Of a stretch of DNA of 41,883 bases, positions 1 to 6,908 are shown piece after piece (the first letter of the stretch is position 1; each line of letters starts with the position of its first letter). Under the pieces are notes generated by a model. It was not told the DNA's origin and made no database searches. It was given only the letters and a program-made list of their open reading frames with translations. A program made the translations under genes and the position numbers. Source of the DNA: a virus. The DNA lies in IMG/VR virus record IMGVR_UViG_3300007640_000012, positions 1-41,883 of that record; one strand, 5' to 3'.

Positions 1-123
1 ATGGTGCGCCTCAACAACCGTGAGACAATGGTTGTTCGTGGCGGCGGTGCCTGTACCATGCTGTCGAAACGGGCAGCGGAACTCTGCCGGTACCACCCCA
101 GGATCACCTCGCTCCCCATGGGA
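1..123. repeat. Terminal overlap, left copy (circular closure)
   Basis: The first 123 bases are repeated exactly as the last 123 (41761-41883). The glycosyltransferase gene that begins near 41332 continues in frame through this overlap to its stop at 289-291. The simplest reading is a circular or circularly permuted genome whose assembly overlaps itself; a short physical terminal repeat would look the same but would be unlikely to fall inside a gene. Confidence 0.95.
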
Positions 124-291
124 CAGATGTGGCAGGGTGAGGACCGGACGTTCGCCCTATGCGCCGAAGTACACGGGCTAAAGCAGATTGCTGTTTCTAG
201 CCCACGCATTATTCACCTCTATAGCCCTGCGATGCGGACGCATGACATGATCCGCTTGGGGCTAAGGATGGCAGGATACCGTGAGGATTGA
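1..291 (+). CDS. Glycosyltransferase-like protein, C-terminal part (gene starts at 41332)
   Basis: This is the 3' part of a gene cut by the artificial start of the window. Joined to 41332-41760 it gives a 239-residue protein. The part seen here contains a GED triplet (MWQGEDRTFA), the place where many GT-A fold glycosyltransferases carry a catalytic or nucleotide-sugar-binding acidic residue. The ATG at position 1 is an internal methionine, not a start. The next gene begins with a GTG inside this one (281), so the two are translationally coupled. The substrate is unknown; phage DNA or a virion protein are possibilities, by inference only. Confidence 0.75.
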   Translation: MVRLNNRETMVVRGGGACTMLSKRAAELCRYHPRITSLPMGQMWQGEDRTFALCAEVHGLKQIAVSSPRIIHLYSPAMRTHDMIRLGLRMAGYRED

Positions 292-493
292 CGAGGTTCT
301 TCAGGACGCCGAACTGACGCTGGCCGCGAAGGCTGTATACATACTCGTTCTGCGCCACCCCGGTAAGGGGTCTACGTTTGAGGAGCTAAAGACGGCTTGC
401 GCCGACCACCCAAACGACCTAAACACAGCGCTCAACATTCTCAGGCAGCGCGGATATGTTACACGCATGAACGACAGGTACTTCCATGCCTAA
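281..493 (+). CDS. Small winged-helix-like DNA-binding protein
   Basis: A 70-residue protein starting at GTG 281, which overlaps the end of the glycosyltransferase by 11 bases. The order LTLAAKAVYILVLRHP, then STFEELKTACADH, then LNTALNILRQRGYVTR looks like the helix-turn-helix and wing of a small winged-helix domain of the kind found at the N-terminus of phage replication initiators. It overlaps the next gene (486), which carries a second HTH, so the two may act together at the replication origin or in early regulation. The DNA-binding role is inferred from fold-like pattern only. Confidence 0.55.
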   Translation: MRIDEVLQDAELTLAAKAVYILVLRHPGKGSTFEELKTACADHPNDLNTALNILRQRGYVTRMNDRYFHA

Positions 494-1340
494 GCCATTC
501 AACGGGAGACGGGAGGACCTAAGTGACCTCCATGCGTGGAAGATGGTCCCGCTGTCGGTCATCAACGACACCAACCTCAGCCCCATCGCGCTCGCCCTGT
601 TCGTGTGGCTCTTCACAAGACCGGAGGGGTGGGACTACAGCATCAGCGGCACATCAGAGGCGCGTGGATGGTCAAGAAATACCGTACAAAAATATTTGTC
701 AGAGCTTTCTGAGGCAGGATATCTGAACATCCGAAAAGACGAAAAATCCAGTAAATTTGCCTACGTTTGGTCGTTTAACCCCTACCCAAATGGGGTGACA
801 AGATCCACCGACACCCAGATTTTGGGTAGCGATAACGTGAGCACCCCAGGCGACTTCGACACCGATCCTGACACCGAAGCCGACACCGACGCCAAGGATC
901 TTGACGTTTTAGCTGCTCAAGATTTGAGCACAAATATAGAAGAGAATACTCTAGCTAGTTTTACTACCTCTCTAGCTACAACGAAAACCCCTAGTACCCC
1001 TACGCCGCAGCCAGCAACGTCACAGCGCGAGGTGCCGGTTCCGCCACCCTACCGGCGGAAGCCATCCACCACGATCCCGGCTGACTGGGAGCCGGACGAA
1101 CGCCACACCTACCGGGCAGCGGAGTTCGGACTGAACCTGCGGCTAGAAGCGGAGAAGTTCGTGAACTACTTCGAATCCACCGGGAAGCGGAAACGGGACT
1201 GGCCGCGAACGTTTCACAACTGGCTCATCAGGGCGCATGAGTACAAGCACCCCCTCCCCAGTCGCGTAATACCCCAAAAATTGGGCGGCGGAGGTGGTGG
1301 GGCAGGAAATGGGTATCGAGCATTCACCCACGATGACTGA
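486..1340 (+). CDS. Phage replication initiator / helicase-loader-like protein
   Basis: A 284-residue protein in three parts. Residues about 30-95 form a helix-turn-helix (LSPIALALFVWLF, GTSEARGWSRNTVQKYLSEL, AGYLNIRK), as in HTH_36-type replication proteins. Residues about 100-190 are a low-complexity Asp/Thr/Ser/Pro linker. Residues about 195-255 (IPADWEPDERH ... FVNYFESTGKRKRDWPRTFHNWLIRA) resemble the C-terminal DnaT-like domain that often ends phage initiators and helicase loaders. A glycine-rich tail follows. The DnaB-like helicase two genes downstream is its likely partner. The product resembles initiators of phages that use the host polymerase, which fits the absence of a phage DNA polymerase here. 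Confidence 0.7.
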   Translation: MPKPFNGRREDLSDLHAWKMVPLSVINDTNLSPIALALFVWLFTRPEGWDYSISGTSEARGWSRNTVQKYLSELSEAGYLNIRKDEKSSKFAYVWSFNPYPNGVTRSTDTQILGSDNVSTPGDFDTDPDTEADTDAKDLDVLAAQDLSTNIEENTLASFTTSLATTKTPSTPTPQPATSQREVPVPPPYRRKPSTTIPADWEPDERHTYRAAEFGLNLRLEAEKFVNYFESTGKRKRDWPRTFHNWLIRAHEYKHPLPSRVIPQKLGGGGGGAGNGYRAFTHDD

Positions 1341-1471
1341 GGCCAGGGTTTAGAGGGGACTAATAGGCCTCAGAACGCACGAGGAGGTACAAGGAGGTAT
1401 CCTGACTAGGGTAGCATCATCCGCGAAGGTTTTAGGGGCCGTTTCTATGCTTTTTAGCGAAGGGTGGTATC
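1341..1471 (+). promoter_or_regulatory. Gene spacer with two orphan Shine-Dalgarno sequences
   Basis: This 131-base gap holds two near-perfect ribosome-binding sequences back to back at 1381-1400 (GAGGAGGTAC and AAGGAGGTAT), but no ATG, GTG or TTG follows at usable distance in an open frame. A CTG-initiated frame of about 25 codons starting near 1402 would run into the start of the next gene. The gap may be a remnant of a lost gene start or an unusual leader. Confidence 0.3.
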
Positions 1472-1882
1472 GTGGCTAGTTTGGCATCACGGGCGAGGGT
1501 CTTGAGGGACAGGGGTCTGCGGGTTTCGATGGCAGAAGATCGCGAGCCGATTGCGGCTGGTCGCAGGGGTCACATCTGGGTGTACGGTGAGGGGGAGTTG
1601 GGTTGCGTGTTTCTCCCGCAATATCGCCAGATCGGGGATGTTGACCAGCGTTGGTCTTGGGTCAAGAAGAGGCTTCCGTCCGGTTGTCGCATCACGCAGG
1701 ATGGAGACGTTGAGGGCGTATTCGTCTTCGGGGTGGACAACGAGGAGGCGCTTGCGTATGCTGTGAAGGCCATCCAGCACCGCAAGAAGCGCACATTGTC
1801 GGACGAGGAGCGGGAGCGGCTGGCAACACAAGCGAAAAAGAACTTTAAGTTGGGGGGACAGGATGACAACGGATCGGATTGA
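1472..1882 (+). CDS. Conserved-looking phage protein of unknown function
   Basis: A 136-residue protein starting at GTG 1472, with a G-rich ribosome site (AGGGTGG) about six bases upstream. The body is mixed alpha/beta (RGHIWVYGEGELGCVFLP, SGCRITQDGDVEGVFVFG) and the C-terminus is a charged helix (HRKKRTLSDEERERLATQAKK). There is no signal peptide, membrane segment or recognisable catalytic motif. It lies between the replication initiator and the helicase and overlaps the helicase gene by 20 bases, so it probably belongs to the replication operon. I do not recognise the family. Confidence 0.6.
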   Translation: MASLASRARVLRDRGLRVSMAEDREPIAAGRRGHIWVYGEGELGCVFLPQYRQIGDVDQRWSWVKKRLPSGCRITQDGDVEGVFVFGVDNEEALAYAVKAIQHRKKRTLSDEERERLATQAKKNFKLGGQDDNGSD

Positions 1883-2783
1883 GGTATACACGGAGAAGGC
1901 GGCGGCGATTGTCGATGTGCGGATGCGGCAACCCGTCCACACGGTGCCGACCGGACTGCCGGACATCGACAAGGCGTTCCGGCTGTGGGGTGACCGGAAG
2001 GGGATCCCCCGTGGGAGCTACGTCATCATTGGCGGTGCAAGCTCTGCTGGTAAGACGCGATTCGGGCTCTGGCTGATGAAGAATGCGGTGGCCGCTGGGG
2101 AGTCGGCGGAACTGATCTCCATGGAGATGCCGCAAGACGAACTTCTGATCGCTCAGATGCAGGGGATCGGGGGCCTGGAGTACAACGATTGGCTACCGTC
2201 GCAATGGACGGAGGGCCATGGGGACCGCCTTATGACCGCTGTTGGGCAGCGCCGTGCGTCATCGGGTGCCACCCTCAACCTTTGCTCTCTGGTGGGGCGC
2301 TCGCAGCTAGGCAACGTCATGGATGCGCTGGAGGAGGGCCGGGCGAACGGCTGCACGTTCTTCGTTGTAGACCACCTCCAGCTTGTTAAAATGGACCGGG
2401 TGCGGGATATGCTGGACCGGGTGGAGATCGTCAGCGAGACGCTGCGTGAGTGGGCCTTCTCCAACCGTGTCACCGTGGTTGGGCTGTCTCAGCTAAAGCG
2501 GTCTGCGTCGGAGAATTACTTCCAGACACCCAGCATCCACGATCTCTGGGGCGGAACGTCGATGGAGAGCAACGCCAGCATCATCCTGATGCTTGACCAC
2601 ACTCGCTTGGAGTGGGACGAGCAGCGCAACCACATCCTGCGCTACTGGCTGATGCTGGGGAAGAGCCGGATCGGTCCCGACAAGTTTGGGGTGCCCGTGG
2701 AGGTGGACTTCGCCAAGAACACCTACCGCCAGATGATGCAGGACGAGGAATACAACTTCCCTCGTCGGAGGGATTCGAAATGA
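1863..2783 (+). CDS. DnaB-like replicative helicase (RecA-fold ATPase), short form
   Basis: A 306-residue ATPase that should unwind DNA at the phage fork or load onto it. Walker A is GGASSAGKT (residues 57-65), the EMP element follows at 88-90, Walker B is FFVVDHLQL (about 166-174, Asp170), and GLSQLKR (207-213) matches the DnaB C-terminal sensor. The entry TGLPDIDKAFRLWGDRKGIPRG is the usual beginning of the DnaB C-terminal domain. The protein is shorter than full DnaB (about 450 residues) because it lacks the N-terminal domain that contacts primase. No primase gene was recognised, so it probably works with host primase and polymerase. Confidence 0.85.
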   Translation: MTTDRIEVYTEKAAAIVDVRMRQPVHTVPTGLPDIDKAFRLWGDRKGIPRGSYVIIGGASSAGKTRFGLWLMKNAVAAGESAELISMEMPQDELLIAQMQGIGGLEYNDWLPSQWTEGHGDRLMTAVGQRRASSGATLNLCSLVGRSQLGNVMDALEEGRANGCTFFVVDHLQLVKMDRVRDMLDRVEIVSETLREWAFSNRVTVVGLSQLKRSASENYFQTPSIHDLWGGTSMESNASIILMLDHTRLEWDEQRNHILRYWLMLGKSRIGPDKFGVPVEVDFAKNTYRQMMQDEEYNFPRRRDSK

Positions 2784-3007
2784 CTGGAGAGATCGGGATG
2801 TCGCCAATGCATGATGCCGTCCGCTACTTGGCCGACCGCATTCGAGCGGAGTCATTGGAAAGACAGGCGAGTGCCGCTCTGGACGCTGGGGATCTTGTGG
2901 CATACCGCAGACTGTCGTTTGAGTCGGCACAGTTGGCGAACAATGCTGAGACACTCCGCAAGGACACCATCCTGCGAGCCAGGAAACAAGAGATTGAGGG
3001 GAGATAA
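2780..3007 (+). CDS. Small helical protein of unknown function
   Basis: A 75-residue protein whose ATG overlaps the helicase stop (ATGA at 2780-2783). It is rich in Ala, Arg and Glu and looks largely alpha-helical (AVRYLADRIRAESLERQASAAL). Its stop overlaps the start of the next gene by one base. The tight spacing puts it firmly in the replication operon. It shows no motif I can identify. Confidence 0.6.
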   Translation: MTGEIGMSPMHDAVRYLADRIRAESLERQASAALDAGDLVAYRRLSFESAQLANNAETLRKDTILRARKQEIEGR

Positions 3008-3579
3008 TGCCACGCAAGGGGACCACGAAGGTCCGAACCTGTAGCCGCTGTTACGAGGCGGCACCAAAGGCCCAATTCACGGGCGACAATAAGCGGTGCA
3101 ACAAGTGCGTGGACGAAAAGTCTCGCCAGCTTCGCCCGTCCAGTTGTCTACGGAAGCACCATGAGGAGATGCTGGCGAAGAAGCCAGAAGGGTGTCCGGT
3201 AGAGTTTGCGGCGAGGAAACGCGAACTGGACGTTAATATCCTGTGGGAGATGGTTATGGCTCACAAGGACGTCTGCGTTCACCTAGAGCGCCACAAAGGT
3301 AGTTTCAATGGTAAAACGCCTGAGCAGATTGCCATTGACCATTTCGGTGACCCAGACAGGACCGTAGAGTTTTTGGAGGCGTCGGCAAAGAAGGCGCTGG
3401 CCAGGGGTAACGTAGACCGTTTTGAGTCGTTGATGGCGGAAGCGGTGGAGAAAAAGGACGTTGACAAGGATGAGCTTAACCGCAAGATTGTGACTTATAT
3501 GTCCGCAAGCGTAGACGCAGCAACGTGGATGGGATGGTTCTACCCGTACTCAAAGCGACACAAACTGGAGGTGGACTGA
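3007..3579 (+). CDS. Zinc-ribbon-bearing protein of unknown function
   Basis: A 190-residue protein. An N-terminal four-cysteine knuckle (Cys12, Cys15, Cys31, Cys34) probably binds zinc. The rest is charged and helical (AARKRELDVNILWEMVMAHKDVC, then EFLEASAKKALARGNVDRFESL). The cysteine knuckle and basic N-terminus suggest nucleic-acid binding, but this is inference. Its last 13 codons lie inside a 66-bp direct repeat (3541-3606) that reappears at 4476-4541, where it forms the 3' end of a broken terminase gene. Confidence 0.65.
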   Translation: MPRKGTTKVRTCSRCYEAAPKAQFTGDNKRCNKCVDEKSRQLRPSSCLRKHHEEMLAKKPEGCPVEFAARKRELDVNILWEMVMAHKDVCVHLERHKGSFNGKTPEQIAIDHFGDPDRTVEFLEASAKKALARGNVDRFESLMAEAVEKKDVDKDELNRKIVTYMSASVDAATWMGWFYPYSKRHKLEVD

Positions 3580-3606
3580 GATGTTAGTGATGGTGTTCTG
3601 GGAGGA
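3541..3606. repeat. 66-bp direct repeat, left copy
   Basis: This stretch is identical to 4476-4541. It covers the last 13 codons of the zinc-ribbon gene, its stop, and the first codons of a following gene (ATGTTAGTGATGGTG). Beyond the identical block the copies still resemble each other: one base differs (C here, T in the right copy), three match, and CTTCAG occurs in both but is displaced by a two-base indel. That decay argues for an old duplication rather than a simple assembly artefact. Confidence 0.9.
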
Positions 3607-3631
3607 CGCGCTTCAGGAGCTGGGCGCATGA
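3581..3631 (+). pseudogene. Truncated 5' copy of the gene at 4516
   Basis: The frame begins with the same nine codons (MLVMVFWED) as the 77-residue gene at 4516, then diverges to ALQELGA and stops at 3629-3631, overlapping the methyltransferase ATG at 3628. Only 16 codons remain. It is a remnant of the duplication that brackets the methyltransferase cassette, and it may now serve only to couple ribosomes to the methyltransferase start. Confidence 0.7.
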
Positions 3632-4263
3632 CACCCTACTATGAAGACGATTTCGTGACGATCTACCACGGGGACTGTCGGGATGTACTGCCGATCGTGT
3701 CGCCCGTGGACTTAATCGTTACGGACCCGCCCTATGGTGTTGGTTACGACTATGGAGACGGGACGGACGATTCGCCGGAGCGCCATTGGCCGTGGATGCT
3801 AGATACGCTGGAGATTATGCGGGCGGCGTCACCGCAAGTCGTGTTCACCCATCGGCAGGAAGCGCTATTTCGGTTGCCGAGGCCAGACAAGGTGTGCGTG
3901 TGGCACAAGCCTTTTGCTCTCGGCTACGCTATCCGTGGCTGGATGGCGCATTGGGAGCCGATCTTCGTGTACGGCGCTGATGTGACACTACGGAATAACG
4001 CCGGAAAGAAGGCCGCAAGCAATGACGCCTTTTCGTTCTCCACCATACCAAACAGGCACGGACACCCGGCAGAGAAACCGCTTGAGTTCATGCAAGCGTT
4101 GATTGGCGTATTTTCCGGCAACGTATGTGACCCGTTCATGGGGTCTGGCACCACCCTCGTTGCCGCCAAGAACCTGGGCCGCAAGGCCATTGGCATCGAG
4201 ATCGAGGAGCGGTACTGCGAGATCGCGGCGAAGCGGTGCTCGCAGGAGGTGTTGCGGCTCTAA
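3628..4263 (+). CDS. DNA N6-adenine / N4-cytosine methyltransferase
   Basis: A 211-residue SAM-dependent DNA methyltransferase. The catalytic DPPY tetrad (residues 33-36) comes before the SAM-binding DPFMGSGT block (168-175), the order of beta-class enzymes (Pfam N6_N4_Mtase). HPAEKPLEF (146-154) and KAIGIEIEERYCEIA (186-200) are further family motifs. The target-recognition segment between them is short, as in many orphan phage enzymes. No cognate nuclease is nearby, so the likely role is protection from host restriction. The gene lies between the two 66-bp direct repeats and probably arrived with the terminase fragment that follows. Confidence 0.9.
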   Translation: MTPYYEDDFVTIYHGDCRDVLPIVSPVDLIVTDPPYGVGYDYGDGTDDSPERHWPWMLDTLEIMRAASPQVVFTHRQEALFRLPRPDKVCVWHKPFALGYAIRGWMAHWEPIFVYGADVTLRNNAGKKAASNDAFSFSTIPNRHGHPAEKPLEFMQALIGVFSGNVCDPFMGSGTTLVAAKNLGRKAIGIEIEERYCEIAAKRCSQEVLRL

Positions 4264-4514
4264 TGGACGCCTCCTTCCTAGCGGATGTCCGGAAGATCCT
4301 AGAGACGCTCAAGCGGCCGCCCATTTTGTCCGTATCGGAATGGGCCGACACCCACCGCCAGCTCTCCCGAGAGGCGTCTGCCGAGCCGGGGCGCTGGCAG
4401 ACGGAGCGAACCCCGTACCTCCGTGAGCCGATGGACTGCCTGACGGATCGGCGGGTGGAGACCGTGACGCTCATGTACCCGTACTCAAAGCGACACAAAC
4501 TGGAGGTGGACTGA
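4263..4514 (+). pseudogene. Broken GpA-type terminase large subunit, N-terminal fragment
   Basis: This 83-codon frame begins like the large terminase of the lambda GpA family: SVSEWADTHRQLSREASAEP, then GRWQTERTPYLREPMDCL and RRVETVTLM are the typical residues before the Walker A. At base 4475 the frame leaves the family and enters the 66-bp repeat, ending in YPYSKRHKLEVD, the tail of the zinc-ribbon protein at 3007. The ATPase and nuclease domains are missing. The phage has an intact terminase of a different type at 34162-35568, so this is a foreign remnant. Its ATG overlaps the methyltransferase stop, suggesting the two arrived together. Confidence 0.8.
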
Positions 4515-4541
4515 GATGTTAGTGATGGTGTTCTGGGAGGA
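4476..4541. repeat. 66-bp direct repeat, right copy
   Basis: Identical to 3541-3606. Here the first part supplies an accidental C-terminus to the terminase fragment and the second part is the true start of the gene at 4516. Recombination between the two copies would remove 935 bp and restore the simple order of zinc-ribbon gene followed by the gene at 4516. Confidence 0.9.
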
Positions 4542-4749
4542 TGCGTCCTTCAGTCTAGACGATGAAAGTCCGCCAGTTTATAACGCTTGCACGGTAGGGT
4601 TTCTCTTGGAGTCCACCAACGATTATATCACGGTGGCCGGCGAGGAGCTTGTGTCGGAGGACCACCAATTCAACCGATCCGTGACAACCATCCCGAAGCG
4701 CAGCGTGGTCAGGATCTGTGAACTCAAATACCCGTCAATAAATGCCTAG
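4516..4749 (+). CDS. Small conserved phage protein of unknown function
   Basis: A 77-residue protein (VFWEDASFSL ... CTVGFLLESTNDYITVAGEE ... RSVTTIPKRSVVRI). The alternating hydrophobic pattern suggests a small beta barrel. Similar short proteins with a TVGWLL-x-D/N-x-I-x-A core and an IPK element occur in many phages, often near replication or metabolism genes, but I know no established function. The start follows the repeat-borne GACTGAG, which serves as a weak ribosome site. The stop overlaps the start of the next gene. Confidence 0.65.
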   Translation: MLVMVFWEDASFSLDDESPPVYNACTVGFLLESTNDYITVAGEELVSEDHQFNRSVTTIPKRSVVRICELKYPSINA

Positions 4750-4921
4750 ATACGACCTCATTTGTCCCAATTGCAAGACCGTGGAAAAAGACGTTTTTGA
4801 ACCCATGGACTTTGAAGGTGATCGGCCATGCGATTGCGGGGAGCAAAAGAAGCGCATGATGTCGCTAACACAACCACCGCAGGGAGGAGACACTCCTCGC
4901 CACTCAGAGAGGGTGTGGTGA
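4742..4921 (+). CDS. FmdB-like zinc ribbon protein
   Basis: A 59-residue protein that starts at ATG 4742, inside the end of the previous gene, and ends in TGA 4919-4921. The opening MPRYDLICPNCKTVEK and the second knuckle RPCDCGE (Cys8, Cys11, Cys30, Cys32) match the FmdB/Cxxc_CXXC_SSSS family of small putative regulators. Serine-rich tails are usual in the family; here the tail is QPPQGGDTPRHSERVW. It may regulate transcription or simply bind zinc; the function is not known for phage members. Confidence 0.65.
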   Translation: MPRYDLICPNCKTVEKDVFEPMDFEGDRPCDCGEQKKRMMSLTQPPQGGDTPRHSERVW

Positions 4922-5229
4922 TGCCGACGATAACCAAGGCGTGGATTGTATTTTCCGCAGCCGTGCTGGTAAATGCATTTCTTGCCAGCCATATCCTGAC
5001 GTTCCTACTTGTGTCCGCCTTCGTGGTACTTGAGGGTAGTGCGGTAATGTCAAAAAAGTGGGGCAACACTTACAGCGAACACGTTTGGATGATCCCAGCC
5101 ACGGCAATTAGATGGACCGTTGGCGTGTGGCTGGCGCTACAGGTAATGCTACAGATCAACTGGGTTGTCGGGCTGCTGGTGATGGCGTGGCTTCCAGTAC
5201 ACTTTGTTTCAAAAAAATCCTGGCATTAA
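4921..5229 (+). CDS. Small integral membrane protein
   Basis: A 102-residue protein whose ATG overlaps the previous stop by one base. Hydrophobic segments at about residues 8-26, 27-42 and 72-94 (VGVWLALQVMLQINWVVGLL) predict two to four membrane helices, separated by a polar loop (MSKKWGNTYSEHVW). It has no recognisable family. Its place between a zinc ribbon and a glycosyltransferase does not settle its role. A holin is possible, but three segments with a polar loop are not diagnostic. Confidence 0.6.
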   Translation: MPTITKAWIVFSAAVLVNAFLASHILTFLLVSAFVVLEGSAVMSKKWGNTYSEHVWMIPATAIRWTVGVWLALQVMLQINWVVGLLVMAWLPVHFVSKKSWH

Positions 5230-5232
5230 AAC

Positions 5233-5943
5233 ATGAGTATTCTGGTTTGTACCCTCTGTCGAAACGAAATGGGCAGATACCTGCAACAAGTCGTTCCAAT
5301 TTGGCAAGAATTTGCGGACGATATTCTTGTTGTGGATGACCGTTCGACGGACGGCTCACGGGAATACATGATTGAGGAAAAGTGTCGGGTGTACGACAAC
5401 CTCTCAGAGCCGATGATGGGCGCGGAACACGACATTCGCCAGTATCTCTGGGACATCGCAACGCAATCCAAGCACGATATTTTGCTATGGCTAGATGCCG
5501 ATATGTACCCAGCCTGTAACCCCAAGGATGCGTTTAGGGAAGACGCAAATTCTTTCGCATTTAAGTACTACGATCTCTGGGGCGAGTGGGAGTACCGGGA
5601 CGATGTATGGTGGGACGCACACACAAGGCCCCGTGTATGGGCTATACGCAACCCAGGCCCCAACAGCCACAAGCTTCCAAGGGCAGCATGGCACTCAGGG
5701 CACATCCCCGACAGCGCAAAGATCCAGCCGCTTCAGGTGATGGATGACCGCTATTCTCTGTTGCATCTAGCTTACGCCACTCCAGAAGGGCGCAAGCGGC
5801 AGTTTGCAAAGTACGCCCTGCTGTATCAAGATAGTGCGTTGTCGCCAGCAGCCTGGGGTCACGCTTTAACGATCATGGACAAAGCAGCAAACACAGCGAT
5901 GCTGCCATTTGCCCCGGAGTACCATGTCGATCCTAATTCGTAA
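5233..5943 (+). CDS. GT2-type glycosyltransferase
   Basis: A 236-residue GT-A fold glycosyltransferase. The nucleotide-binding VVDDRSTDGS lies at residues 33-42 and the metal-binding DxD (WLDADMYP, Asp88 and Asp90) follows about 50 residues later. The C-terminal half carries HLAYATPEGRKRQFAKYA, common in this group. It should transfer a sugar from a nucleotide donor to an unknown acceptor, either modified phage DNA, a virion protein or the host surface. It is one of three glycosyltransferase-like genes in this genome. It overlaps the next gene by 20 bases. Confidence 0.85.
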   Translation: MSILVCTLCRNEMGRYLQQVVPIWQEFADDILVVDDRSTDGSREYMIEEKCRVYDNLSEPMMGAEHDIRQYLWDIATQSKHDILLWLDADMYPACNPKDAFREDANSFAFKYYDLWGEWEYRDDVWWDAHTRPRVWAIRNPGPNSHKLPRAAWHSGHIPDSAKIQPLQVMDDRYSLLHLAYATPEGRKRQFAKYALLYQDSALSPAAWGHALTIMDKAANTAMLPFAPEYHVDPNS

Positions 5944-6553
5944 TTGGCAGCTAGTGGGGTGGTTGCTTGCCATAAGTGGGGGGCTACTATACATTCACCA
6001 GCGGGACGCACGGCTACGAGCCGAAGGGGAGGCCAGGGTGTACGCCCAGAAAGCAGACTCGTTGACATCTGTTGCAGATTCCTTCAAAACGGCAGCAAGG
6101 AAGGCGGACGAAAGAGCCGATTCTGTTGCCGCAGCAGCCGATCTCGTTGTGATGCAAGCCGAAGAAGTAGTGGCCGAAATCGAAGCACGGGAAAATGCGG
6201 TGATGGAAGCTACGGACGCCACCGTAGACCTCTTGGCACACACCCTACCAGAGGGCTACGAATCTATCGTAGACTCTTTGCGAATAGACATTGAGATGGA
6301 GCGGCTACTTAACAATCAAATGTTGGAGCAGTTTTTACGGGTAATAGAAAGTAAGGATAATATCATTACCGCACAGTCCACTCAGATCTTAGCCAAGGAG
6401 CAGCAGATTTCTGCACTTGAACAAGCACTAGCGGCAAGGGTGTCAGCATCCACCGCCATGGAGAGATCGCAGACAGGGTTCTTGGAAAAAACTTTGTACG
6501 CCGTAGTAGGGGTAACAATTGGCTACACAATTTCACAACTTGGTGGGTTTTGA
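5924..6553 (+). CDS. Membrane-anchored coiled-coil protein (spanin-like)
   Basis: A 209-residue protein. ATG 5924 is preferred to an in-frame TTG 15 bases upstream because CCGGAG lies at good distance. One N-terminal membrane helix (about residues 10-25, VGWLLAISGGLLYI) is followed by a long alanine/glutamate-rich coiled coil (about 30-180) and a second hydrophobic segment near the C-terminus (TLYAVVGVTIGYTISQL). The N-terminal part looks like an inner-membrane spanin (Rz-like), but the C-terminal hydrophobic segment is not typical. A lysis role is therefore only a suggestion. Confidence 0.55.
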   Translation: MSILIRNWQLVGWLLAISGGLLYIHQRDARLRAEGEARVYAQKADSLTSVADSFKTAARKADERADSVAAAADLVVMQAEEVVAEIEARENAVMEATDATVDLLAHTLPEGYESIVDSLRIDIEMERLLNNQMLEQFLRVIESKDNIITAQSTQILAKEQQISALEQALAARVSASTAMERSQTGFLEKTLYAVVGVTIGYTISQLGGF

Positions 6554-6554
6554 A

Positions 6555-6908
6555 ATGAAACTTAGCACCCTGCAAATAGAGTGGGTTGACTGGGCCATGC
6601 AGCAATACGAAGGATCAACCGGCGGATGGGACAATGATGACGAGCTTGTTAACACGTTTATGCATTGCATCTGTGTTGTCATCGCAGCGGGGAAAAACCT
6701 AAAGAACAATGTAGATATTAAAAGTGCCACAAATGTGCTTGAATCATTCAAGAACCGTGAAAAAGAAATGGAAAACATGATGGATCAGGTTCTTCGGCAC
6801 AAAATGAATGAATCTTACGAGGCGATTTTGGAACACAACGATGGATTTGAGGAAATCAAAGACTCAATAAACCCGTTGGGGTTCGACACTAAAGTGTTGG
6901 GGGCGTGA
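6555..6908 (+). CDS. Acidic protein of unknown function
   Basis: A 117-residue protein starting at ATG 6555, one base after the previous stop. It is acidic and mostly helical (LNNREKEMENMMDQVL-like stretches, WDNDDELVNTFMHCICVVIAAGKNL) and has no known motif. The stop overlaps the start of the next gene by one base, so it belongs to the same transcript. Function is unknown. Confidence 0.55.
   Translation: MKLSTLQIEWVDWAMQQYEGSTGGWDNDDELVNTFMHCICVVIAAGKNLKNNVDIKSATNVLESFKNREKEMENMMDQVLRHKMNESYEAILEHNDGFEEIKDSINPLGFDTKVLGA

Noticed and set aside
1487-1972. 161-codon minus-strand frame opposite the 1472 and helicase genes
   Set aside because: It is antisense to two tightly coupled genes of the rightward operon and its translation lacks any coherent pattern.
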